Assembly (NCBI RefSeq): GCF_000372725.1
Contig: NW_005198296.1
Span: 1,597 to 44,616, forward strand
Source: Emiliania huxleyi CCMP1516
Taxonomy: Eukaryota > Haptophyta > Isochrysidales > Noelaerhabdaceae
DNA length: 43,020 nt
Direction of reading: 5' to 3'
Positions 27,694-36,593 of this stretch are shown here, piece by piece. A model generated the notes under the pieces. The model ran no database searches. It saw only the letters and a program-made list of their open reading frames with translations, and had not been told where the DNA came from. Each line of letters begins with the position of its first letter. Position 1 is the first letter of the stretch. The position numbers were made by a program, and so were the translations under genes.

Positions 27694-30477
27694 ATGGCAT
27701 CGAGCACCGCCCCGTCGGCGCCCGGATGCATCTCGTGGTGCAGCCTGACCGAAATCACAGACTTCCTCGAGCGGCTGCCCATAGTGCACGACACGAGTTC
27801 GCGGTGGTACTCGTGGCTACAACGAGTCTACGGCGGCAAAGTGCCGCTTCCGCTCGACTTGCAGTCGCTCGGCGTCTTCACGATGCCGACTAAAATGGCC
27901 AGTGCCACCTTCTTCAACCGGGCCTGTGATGGCCGCCCTGCGCCGGCGCCTGCGCTGTGCACGCAGTGGCTAGCTGAGCGACGTCGGCGTGAAGTGCGCA
28001 CTTTGCGGCTGCCACGCGGCCTCAGCAAGGACCACGAGCGCTCGGCTCGTGCCACAGCTTGGACGATGAGTCCGGCTGATGCAAAGAGGGCCGGCCTTGA
28101 GACTTTTACGACGGTCAGGCTGCTCACCCTGCGAGATGGCTCGGTCGTCCGCTTCTTCTTTGATTCGAGCCACGTCGGCATATACCGCACACCAAACATG
28201 CTTGCGCCGCCGCCGCCGTCTCCGAACGGTAGCTGGATCGAGGTGCTCCGTGAGCCGGCGCCGGAGGCTGCTGGCTACGGGTGCTGGTTCTACCCGCTCG
28301 TCAAGCCGTTCAGCCGCGGGAGTGGAGTGTTTGTCAACCTCGGCCGGACCCTTGCCTTTCCCAGCCGCGCAGTGGCCATGAGGACGCTCAAGGTGCCGGG
28401 CTCGAGGGACGACGAGTTTTGGGCACGGGAGGCGGCGAGGCGCGGCTACGACTCCATCCAGCTCCAGCGAGGTCCCTTTGGACCGCCGGAGATCGTCATC
28501 ACCACCGGCGAGTGCATCGGCGAGGCGCGACTGCCGACACACACCGCCTGCCCGCTGCCGGTGCCTCTCCGCACGGGGTGGGACGCCAGCGCACCCTGCG
28601 AGTGCTCGGCGGCACACTCGCGGCAGTGGGTCAGCTGCGGCAGCCGACAACGTCAGTGGCCAGGTCGAATGGACGATGCGGCAGCCGTGCGCAGCGCCGG
28701 CGGTGTCGCCGACCAATCGCGTCACAGTTCGAACGGCCGAGGCAGAGGGCGAACGCGAGGCGCGGTGGCGCTCGCCACCCGCCATCTGGCAGAGCTCCAA
28801 GGCGGTACGCCGCCCGTGGATGCGTGGCTGCGGTGTCGGCGAGAGATGCTCTCTGCAGGCGTCACTCCGCGAGCCCTGCTGCTCGTGGCGAGGCACAGAG
28901 AGGCGGTGCGCTGGCTCTCGGACCTCCCTGCCGACGTCTGCGTGCTTGTCTGCACCGCCGCGCCGGAGAGGGCTTCCGCGCGGACCCTGTCCCCCTCGCC
29001 TCGCGTGGCCGCGTTTGTGGTTCGCAACACGATTCGCGAGGCGTCTTGCTACCTGCGCGTGCTGGGCGACCTCTTCAGTCTCCCGGCGGAGAAACTGCCG
29101 CCGATGCTGGTGGCGACGCAGGCGCACCCACACTGCCGCGACCCGGCAACCAATGGAGGTGCAGGGCTGCAGCCGTCGCGTCCACAAATGGAGTGCGCGA
29201 AGTCGACCCGTCCTGTTTGTGCTGGGCGCCCGTAGGTCCGCTCTGCGTAGCAGAGCTGCAGCAGCAGCTCGCAAACACCAGCGAGGCGCGCGCGCGAGGA
29301 GGGAGCCTTGCTGCACACGGCGTGAGCGTATGCCCCTCCCCCCAAAAGGCGTCGCTCGAGGCCCGAGGAGGCTTCTCCATCATTGGATCGCTGCGTCCGG
29401 ACTCGCGTTTCTCGGACGACGTCTTCGGCGCCGGCGCGAGTACGCACTGGCGCACGTGCGTGCAGCGGCATGTCGCCCAGATGGCCGGGGTGGAGGAGGG
29501 CGGCGCGCTGGCGCTGCTGCAGGCGTTGCGTCGCTCCGCCATTTTCCAGATCGGCGCGCAGTGGATCGCTTCCAAGGGAGCCATCCTGAGGCTGCGTCGC
29601 TGCGGGGCGTTGCAGTCGTGGATCGCCAACATCCGAGCCGCGGCTGCTGCCGCCAACGCCGAGCCCAGCGATGCGCCAGGGTACAGCTTTTCCGCGTGCT
29701 GCGACGCGCCGCCGAGCGGCAACGTGCGCAGCTGCCACCCGTGGCGAGCCCGTCGACTTGGTGCGGCGGCGCGGCCGTCACCGCGACGTGAGGCGTGCAA
29801 CTTCGACACCTTGTAGGCTCCTCGAGCGGATTTGGCAGGCTCTCTTCCACCTCGCCGCCCTCGCGACCGAAGAGGAGGGCGAGCATGGGTGCGCGGCAGA
29901 CAGTAGGGGCTTGGCGCCGCTGCTGGGCCGGCGGTCCGTGCGGTGGGCGCAGCTGAGCAAGGCGGCCGACGGGTTCGGGGCGGCCGCGCGGGAGGCGGCC
30001 GTGGCGGAGGCGTGGGCGCTCGAGGAGCTGCAGCAGCTGGCCGGCGGCGCCCGCGATGCGGCGCGACTGCTTCCCAAGTGGGCGGCCGCTGAGCGTGAGG
30101 GCTTGCGGGCCCACCTCTCGTCGCCCCTCTGCCGTAAACCGCCGGCCGGGCTGTGCCCCCGCGTCGACGGGGCCGGCCGAGCGCTCACCCTTAAGGTGCG
30201 AGGGCTGTCGCGGCGCGCGGCGGGGGCGACGGCTGGCCGCGGCGCGGTTGACGACGGCGCCATGTTGAAGGAGCTTCAGGCGCTCGCCACGGCCGCGACC
30301 GCCGCGCGCCGGCGCGTCGCGCAGCTGGACGCGGCGCAGCGAGCGCGGCTCGACGGGCTGCTCCGGGACCGCCAGCCCTTGCTGCCGACGGGCGCCGCGC
30401 AGATTGGGTCTGGCGGGCCCTCGCCGGCGGGATTGGCCAAGAGGCTGGGAGCACTGGCGGCGGAAGTGCGACACTAG
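27694..30477 (+). CDS. Large protein with DUF3431-type domain and helical C-terminus
   Basis: The start at 27694 is chosen because a TATA box lies 98 bp upstream. Exon 1 runs to 29158. A 35-nt GT-AG segment (29159-29193) restores the frame at phase 1. A last exon begins at 29817 after CTTGTAG; its donor, near 29,725, is unresolved. The N-terminal third has a module with YGCWFYPLVK, GSGVFVNLGRTL, GYDSIQL and PEIVITTGECIG, which I cannot name. Then LLLVARHREAVRWLSDLP, NTIREASCYLRVLGDLFSLP and LVATQAHPHCRD, followed after the junction by FQIGAQWIASKGAIL and LLERIWQALF, give the landmarks of DUF3431, a glycosyltransferase-like domain of unknown activity. The last ~200 residues are Ala/Arg-rich and helical (AEAWALEELQQLAGGARDA). 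The short 'intron' and unresolved donor leave open a decaying gene. Confidence 0.6.
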
Positions 30478-30761
30478 AACCGTACTAGATTCAGTGCAAG
30501 AAGATGCACCCCCCCCAGCCCCCACTTGTTGAGTCCATGTGCTCAGAGAAAGAAAAATGTGAAATCAATAAGCGGAAGACCGGTGTGTCGGTTGAGGGTT
30601 GTGGGGAGGCTGTCGCAGTGAGAGCTCCGTGGAGGCCGAGGAGGCGCCGGGCCGGCCGGGCCGCCTCTGCGCGCTGTGCGGCCCCGGCGGTGATGGGCGA
30701 AAAAGAATTCCCGGCGCCCGCAAGTCTACCATCGCTCCCCTCCGATTGACGACCGGCCAAG

Positions 30762-31505
30762 ATGGGCTCGATGGGCTTGGACGACCTGCTGTCCGCGTTC
30801 GCTGGAGTGAACATGGACGACCACGAGCAGCTTGTCGGCACCTTTGCCCGCGTGCTCGGTGCCGACGCCGACCAGTCGCGCTTCTTCCTCGAGGCGTCGG
30901 CGTGGAACCTCGAGTCGGCCGTGGGCAACTTCCTGGACACGGTGGGCACGCGGGCCAATCTCGCCACGCCCTCAGCGGAGCCCGCCTCCGCCTTCCGCGG
31001 CGAGGAGAGCGTCCAGCAGGTCAACGCGCACGTCTTTGCGCCGGGGCAGCCGATCCAGCTGGTGTGGACGTTTGTCAACGTGGGCCCAGCGCCGTGGCCG
31101 CTGGACGCCGCCCTGGTGCACACCGAGGGCGACGCGCTGGGCGGGAACCCCGAGGTCAGCGTAGGCGGCTGCCAGCCCTCGGTCGAGGCGCCCGTCCAGC
31201 TCAACTTGCGCGCTCCGGCCTCGGCCGGCAGCTACGCGAGCGCGTGGAGGCTGCGGTACTCCGGCGGCTACTTTGGCGACGCGATCTGGCTGGTGGTGAA
31301 CGTGGACGGCTCGTTGCCCCCCGCGGCGCCGCCAGCGGCGATGCAGCAGCCCTCGCACGAGCAGCAGATGCAGCAGATGCAGATGATGATGATGCAGCAA
31401 ATGCAAATGTCGCAGCAGCAACAGCAGATGCAGACGGGGTTCGGGCAGCCGCAGCCGCAGGTGGGGATGGCGCAGCCGGTCGACGACGAGGACATGGACC
31501 TGTGA
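30762..31505 (+). CDS. ILRUN (C6orf106)-like protein: UBA-like plus NBR1-type FW domain
   Basis: ATG at 30762, 247 residues, no intron. Residues about 6-62 (LDDLLSAFAGVN, QLVGTFARVLG, FFLEASAWNLESAVGNFLD) form a UBA-like helical domain. Residues about 80-170 (IQLVWTFVNVGPAPWPLDAAL, split here as LVWTFVNVG, PAPWPLDAAL; LRAPASAGSYASAWRLR; YFGDAIWLVVNVD) match the four-tryptophan FW domain first described in NBR1. This two-domain order is that of animal ILRUN. A Met/Gln-rich low-complexity segment (about 195-228) and an acidic end (DDEDMDL) follow. Animal ILRUN binds transcriptional co-activators; in an alga the partner is unknown, and a role in selective autophagy is also possible from the FW domain. 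It lies 284 bp downstream of the preceding plus-strand gene. Confidence 0.85.
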   Translation: MGSMGLDDLLSAFAGVNMDDHEQLVGTFARVLGADADQSRFFLEASAWNLESAVGNFLDTVGTRANLATPSAEPASAFRGEESVQQVNAHVFAPGQPIQLVWTFVNVGPAPWPLDAALVHTEGDALGGNPEVSVGGCQPSVEAPVQLNLRAPASAGSYASAWRLRYSGGYFGDAIWLVVNVDGSLPPAAPPAAMQQPSHEQQMQQMQMMMMQQMQMSQQQQQMQTGFGQPQPQVGMAQPVDDEDMDL

Positions 31506-32344
31506 GCGCACCGAGAACACGCCGTGCGCGGAGGAGGGAGCGAGGGAGGGAAAGAGGAGGCAGTTTTGAGAGCCCGCTGCCCCGGGAGGCGCAAGGTTCG
31601 CCTCTCCGCACTGTGGAGCCGTCTCCCCGCTACACACAACCGCCTGTCCACACCGGCACACGCTGAGAGTCGGTGCGGCGGAGCGTTCGTGGACGTCAAG
31701 CGGGGAGAGAGTCGATCACGGCGTGGGGATCTTGGAGTACTTGGATCTCTCGCCAGCTCTCGGAGTCGCCCGCGGCGGGGTTTTGAGGAGTGTTGCGCTG
31801 TGGGTCTCGTATACGGGAAGTACGGGAAAGCGGGTGAGCAGCATTCTCCTTGTTTTCCCTTTTTTCTCGTGGACGAAAACGCGTACACGGTAGTCGGTAC
31901 ACGATATCACGCAACACGCTACACCGCGCACCAGGCGGGCGGGCACACGGGCACACCCACACACGGTTATAATGGGATTAGGGGATATGGGATATGCGTA
32001 TGGTCGACGTATCACGAGAAACGGATAAGACTCGAAGACTACGAAGACAGGTCACAGCGCCTGACGAGTGACGTGATTCGTGATGGGTCAGTCAGTGATG
32101 CTGACGCAGACGTCGGTGGAGATGTGGTCCACCCATACCGCGCGCTGGTGTCCTACATACATTGACATACGCAGAGACGAATAAGACGAGCCCGACGGTC
32201 TACACTGACAATGCGAGGCACAACTAAAAAGACCAAAAAAACTTCTTGCTGGGTTAAATTCTTTTTCGCCTTCGCGTTGCTGGCGCCCGGCTTGGGCTTG
32301 GATCCTTCTTCGCGCTCGCGTCGGCACGGAGCTCTCTGACAGCG
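31506..32344. other. Intergenic, no gene seen
   Basis: This region contains the ILRUN-like 3' flank and AT-richer words such as TATAATGGGATTAGGGGATATGG (31,967-31,989; quoted only by position and sense). No protein family, tRNA or repeat was found. Confidence 0.45.
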
Positions 32345-32615
32345 ATGAGGCTGCTGTCCGTGCTGCTCCTGTCGCTTGCGACCCTGTCAGCCGGCGCGGG
32401 CACCGCTGACCAGTGCCTCGAGCACGACTACGCCATGAAAAACTGTGCGGCTCGCGCACATTGTCTCCCGCGATTGTCTCCCGCGCCCACTCCCGCGCCT
32501 CGCGTGCGTTGCAGATAAAGACTGCTGTGCCAAGGGCGGCTACAAGGTGGAGGGCCGAGGGGTGGTGTGCAAAGAGGTCGGGCCAAAGGTCAAGGCGAAG
32601 CGAGAGCTGCGCTGA
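32345..32615 (+). CDS. Small secreted cysteine-containing protein, two exons
   Basis: Exon 1 is 32345-32444, the intron 32445-32514 (70 bp, GTGCGG...GCAG, phase 1) and exon 2 32515-32615. The joined frame is 66 codons plus stop. The N-terminus is a clear signal peptide (MRLLSVLLLSLATLSAGAG). The mature peptide of about 46 residues has four cysteines (in DQCLEH, KDCCAK, VVCKE), enough for two disulfides, and a strongly basic C-terminus (KVKAKRELR). It is too short for ordinary gene calling, and I do not recognise a family. It might be a secreted or lumenal peptide; no activity is implied. Support comes from exact phase agreement and the signal peptide. Confidence 0.6.
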
Positions 32616-32864
32616 CATGGTACGTGCTTGATCAACCGAGAAGCGTGAGCGAGGATAGTGCGCAGCGCCCGGACTGGCGCATGTATTAGTCGTCTAGAGA
32701 GATGCACACGGTCGCAGTAGAGCCGTAGGCGAGCACGGACTACCGGTCTAATACAAGGGGGACGCAAATAGACGAGAGGGAAACGGCACCGCGAGAAGAG
32801 AAGATCGTGGCGCGTCGCGCTCAAAACTCACCATAAACCAGAAACACTCCTCAGACCTCACTGC

Positions 32865-34195
32865 TCACTGCTCACACGTCGTGTCACACGAGTCCTGACT
32901 CCTCTGGCCGCGGCCAAAAAATAGCACGAGCGAGTACCTCGTCCCGCGAGTGGTTCGGCTGACGGCGTGCAGCAGCTCGGACGGGTGCACGGTCGCCTCC
33001 CCCATCGCGCGATCGATCCGCTGCACGCGCCCTCCGAGCATGGCAAGCAAACGGCCGCCCCCGTGGCTGCCGTCGTCCGCGAGGGCCACGTTCACGGTCG
33101 CGGTGGCCGTGTCGCCGTGGAACGTGAACCAGGGCCTCTCTGCCGGCGTGAAGCGCCGCACGAAGGTCCTGTACGGCCGCTCGCCCGCGCTCGGCAGGCT
33201 GCTCACGCCCCCCGGCGAGGCCTCGGTAAGCCCTCCCTCGGCCGGCCCTCCCGCTGCCGCCATCTGTGCCGCCAGCGCGCCGGGCAGCCGGCAGAGCGCC
33301 TCGAGGGCGGGCCGGCCGACGAGCGCCTCGAGCTGCGCCGCGGTGAGGTCGACTTGGTGGTCGGCGAGGCCGTCGACGCTGTCCGGCCTACCAGCAAGCC
33401 GTGCGACGGAGTGGGGTGGGTGGAGGGGTGGAGAGGAAGGGTGGGTCTGGCCCCTCGCCTCTGCTGGGCACTCGAGTCGACCTTGTCACGCAGCGCAGCG
33501 CAGGCGCGCGCGTCGAGCACTCCGGCAGCCCGCAGCATCAGCCTCTCGGCCGGCCCTTCGAGCGCCGCGGCGGCGCGCTGGTACTGCCGCCACGGCAATC
33601 GCATCGCCTTGAGGACGGCCGCCGCCGAGACGGCTTCGGGCGCGTCGCCGTCCACCAGCAGGCGCCGGATGGGCCACGCCAGCGCCGAGGCCTGGTCCGT
33701 GAAGCCGGGAGGGATGCCCTCGGGGAGCGGGCGAGCAGCGCCGGCGGTGGCAAAGTCTGCCACCGTGTCCTGCACGCTCCGCCCGAGCCCGCAGCGGCTC
33801 TGGAGCAGCGCCTTCGCTCCGCCAACCTCGCCTGCTGCCTCAAGCAGCAGCGCGAGCACGTCAGCGTGTCTAAATTGAGCCGCCAAATGGGCCGCAGTTG
33901 CGCCGCGGCGGTCTCGGGCACGCCAGTCCGCGCCATGGCTCAAGAGGAGACGTGCGATGCCGGTGTGACCATTCCACGCGGCGTGGTGCAGCGGGCAGAG
34001 CGCGTGCTCGTCTCGGGTGCTTGCGCTCGCGCCGTGCCGGAGCAGGGTGCTCGCAACGTCCTCAGAGCCAGCCGAGCACGCCTGCATCAGCAGCGCGTCG
34101 ATGTCGTCGTCTTCCGAGTCGTCACTCGACGCGTCACCGCTCGCCGCATTGCTGCGGTCCGGAGCGCCGTGGGCCAACGCGGTGCTGGAAGGCAT
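32865..34195 (-). CDS. Ankyrin-repeat protein with C-terminal 2OG-Fe(II) oxygenase domain
   Basis: The first in-frame ATG is 34195. Exon 1 is 33482-34195; the best-phased second exon is 32865-33332 (intron GTCGAC...GCAG, 149 bp, phase 0), giving 393 residues. Other acceptors nearby cannot be excluded. Residues about 31-122 are three ankyrin repeats after an acidic stretch (DDSEDDDIDALL; LCPLHHAAWNGHTGIARLLLSHGA is one, quoted in parts: CPLHHAAWNGHTGIA, RLLLSHGADW; then GATAAHLAAQFRHADVLALL). The C-terminal part has the prolyl-4-hydroxylase pattern: RPWFTFHGD (iron-binding His and Asp), GGGRLLAMLGG, GEATVHPSELLH (second iron His) and, ten residues on, the 2-oxoglutarate-binding Arg of RGTRYSLVLFFG. 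It is therefore probably an active hydroxylase targeted by its ankyrin repeats; the substrate is unknown. Confidence 0.75.
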
Positions 34196-34423
34196 CGACC
34201 CGCGCACGTGTGCCCTTGTGAGCCAATGCGCCCCCACCCGGCGGTTGTTTTGTTTTTCCGGCGGCTAGGTCCTATCTCACGCCCACGGAGCTGAAGAAGA
34301 AATCTGCGGGAGACAACATGGGTGTGGCTTCTCTCCTTCTTGTCCGGTCTCAATGTCCCACCCTCCTGCGCACGGGCCTTGTAGGCCCGCGGTAGTCTCC
34401 CCCCGCCAGGGCCTCCAGGGCTC

Positions 34424-34535
34424 GCACCTCAACCTCTCACAGACCACGCAGAGCGCCCCGGGGGCCACGGCCATCTTTCTTCACAATAAGGCTGTGAACA
34501 GCAACAGGAAGCCGCCGAGACAAGCACGGTTCTCA
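34424..34535 (+). repeat. Partial copy of the proteasome-gene leader
   Basis: CCTCAACCTCTCA...CAGACCACGCA, CTTTCTTCACAAT, GGCTGTGAACAG and GGAAGCCGCCGAGACA occur here in the same order as at 36,413-36,590, just before the proteasome alpha4 start. The copy lacks about 70 bases present in the other. It lies upstream of the ankyrin/oxygenase gene, in opposite orientation to it. A local duplication of promoter and leader sequence is the likely explanation. Confidence 0.75.
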
Positions 34536-34859
34536 AGTTGGGCCCTCTCGCACCTCAACTTAGGCAGGCTGAACAAGGTTTTCCTCTCGCACTTGGAGCA
34601 CTTGGAGTGCAGTCATCAACCGCACATCCAGGGCCGGGGAGCTCAGAAGCGCACCCAGCGGGCCGGATGATTGGCATCGGGTTACGGGCTAGAGAGCCCT
34701 AGCCCCGGGGGTGCGCGTTCGCAGGGCAAGGGCCTTAAAGTAAACACAGTTCTCCGAGGGTTGGACCCGCGTACCGGGTTTCCCCTTAACTGCAGGACGC
34801 CCCCTCTACTCGGAGCTAGTGGACATTACACTGGACACCACGCCCAAACAGACACTTGC

Positions 34860-35897
34860 TTAGTCCTCGGTCCCGGGGCTCCACCTTCGGTCCTCCCGGG
34901 GCTCCGGTTCTCCCCGATTCGCTCTCTTGCTCGCTTGCCGAGCGTCATACGACGGCCGGTGTGGTCGTTTCCCTCGTTGTTGGTGTCGCTTCCTCCGCTG
35001 CCGCCTTTCGTCTTCGCTAGCCTCTCCCAGCTCCACCGGTTCTGAGAGTGTCGGCGGCCCGGCCGGGGTCACCCCGGGTGAGAACGGTGGCATTGGGTCG
35101 CGACCAGTTCCACCCCCGGGGGGTCGAGCCCGCTCTCCCTGGTTGTCTCGCGCCCGCACCCGCGGCCTCTCTATCGTCCTCGGCTCGCCCCCCCCCTCCG
35201 CCGGCTCCTCTCCAGGCTCGGGGGGGCGTGGCCCTCCCTGTGGAAGGTCGTGGTGGTCCGGTTGCCACTGCGACTGGCCTTCCCCTGGTGAGCCCGTACG
35301 TCCCGACTCCACTCTCAGAGGCCGCGTCAGCTCATCTCTCGCCTCCTCCGACAACTGACCCCAAGTCCCTTCCGGGGCCCTCCGGTCACGGCCCTCCGGC
35401 TCGCCGGTGGGCCCACTATCGTACCGCGGTAACTCCCCTCCCCCATCTCCTCCGCCCGGATACACCAGCCTCCGGCGGGGCGGTCCCGGACCCCCCAGGT
35501 TATTCCGAGCGGGTCCATACGGCGGCGGCCCCGCCGGCGGCGGGGGTGGAGGCGGTGGCAGGGGCGGCGGGTACGGTGGCGGCCCTCGCGGCCCAAACGT
35601 CTGGTGTGGGGCCGCTGGGGCGGCCCCACGACCCTGCAGCCGTTCCAGTGGCGGGGGTGGAAATGGCAGTGTGGGTGGCGGAAACGATGGCGGCACTGGC
35701 GGCCGCACCGCTTGGTGCAGAACCTCAGGGGCGGCTCCTCGACCCAGCGGTCGCTCCAGCGGCGGGGGCGGAGGTGGTGGTGGCGGGGGCGGGCCCGATG
35801 GCGGCGCCGGCCGCCGCACCTCCTGGGGCGGGGCCTCGGGGGATGCCCCCTGCCTCTGCGGCCATTCCAGCCGTGGCTCCACGCGTCGGCCGTCCAC
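34860..35897. other. Proline-rich low-complexity block open on both strands
   Basis: Both strands have long open frames here (minus 34860-35897, plus 35048-36001), a consequence of the biased CCN/GGN composition. The minus frame reads (P)8-12 blocks such as PPPPPPPPPPLERP and a charged N-proximal-like tail (EDERRQRRKRHQQRGKR) but has no ATG until near its end. I cannot decide whether it is a gene, the gag-like part of a retroelement, or only a repeat. Confidence 0.3.
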
Positions 35898-35905
35898 CCC
35901 GCTCT
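35601..35905. repeat. About 110-bp tandem repeat, 2.8 copies
   Basis: Units starting near 35601, 35711 and 35822 share CTTGGTG/CTGGTG, CGACCC, CGNTCCAGNGGCGGGGG and the (C/G)CCGCAC ending. They account for the repeated (minus-strand) LERPLGRGAAPE-type peptide. Confidence 0.7.
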
Positions 35906-36138
35906 CGCACCCCGTCTCTTTTCCTTTCCTTTTTTCTCTGTAGCACCCTCTCTTTTCCTCTCTATTTTCCCGGGAAAACCATCAAATTTTCCGGGCTCTG
36001 AGCCGAGCGAGTCTGAGGCTGGTTTGGGCCCAAAATCCTGCGCGATCGCGTATTATGATCGGTGTGAAAACAGCATACAGCATCAGAGCCCGGAGCCGTG
36101 TCCGATAACACTACCTCTCGCAGAAATCAGCCAAATCG

Positions 36139-36159
36139 GCAAAATACCGGGTATTTTGC
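36139..36159. repeat. 21-bp palindrome with AT-rich surroundings
   Basis: GCAAAATACC-G-GGTATTTTGC is a perfect palindrome around one base. It is followed by the direct repeat CGGGTATACCTGGAAA at about 36160 and 36179. It lies in an AT-richer, palindrome-rich island (36,000-36,370) that contrasts with the flanking GC-rich DNA. Confidence 0.65.
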
Positions 36160-36483
36160 GGGTATACCTGGAAAACCCCGGGTATACCTGGAAATTACCC
36201 TGCGACCGCCTGGGTATTTTGTTTGTCGATTTCCTCAATTTTGCGTCAGATTTTGCCCCAGACCAGCTCTCAGACTCAGGGAAACTCGCGAGTTTCCAGA
36301 ATGGAGCACCAAACACCCTCTGTTTTCCCTGGAAATTTCCGGAAACGCAAAGTGCTGGAGACCCTCTGACCTCTGTTTTCCTTTTTGTTTGCCGGAAAAG
36401 CTTGTGCAGGCCAAACCTCAACCTCTCATCACAGACCACGCACAGCGCCACGGACGAACTTTCTTCACAATCACCAGGGCCTT

Positions 36484-36499
36484 AGGTTAGGTTAGGTAG
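36484..36499 (+). repeat. Short TTAGG tandem repeat
   Basis: TTAGGTTAGGTTAGGT, three units, lies in the proteasome-gene leader. It is too short to be a telomere remnant with any confidence. Confidence 0.6.
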
Positions 36500-36593
36500 A
36501 AAGGTGAAGAACAGCCAGGCTAGGGCCACGAATGCCAGGTTCTCCAAGGCTGTGAACAGGAAGCCGCCGAGACAGCATTACGACAAGCACAGC

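Noticed and set aside
27970..29316. Minus-strand 448-codon frame
   Set aside because: It is antisense to the DUF3431-type gene, has no domain signal, and its composition is explained by GC-rich third positions on the other strand.
29380..30525. Minus-strand 381-codon frame over the DUF3431-type C-terminus
   Set aside because: It is Arg/Pro/Gly-rich shadow text. The plus strand carries the DUF3431 end motif LLERIWQALF and regular helices.
34860..36001. Proline-rich genes on either strand
   Set aside because: Both strands are open because of composition; the minus frame lacks an ATG, so no gene call was made beyond the low-complexity entry.
36484..36499. Interstitial telomere
   Set aside because: There are only three TTAGG units and the motif is not the usual TTAGGG; it is too short to mean anything.
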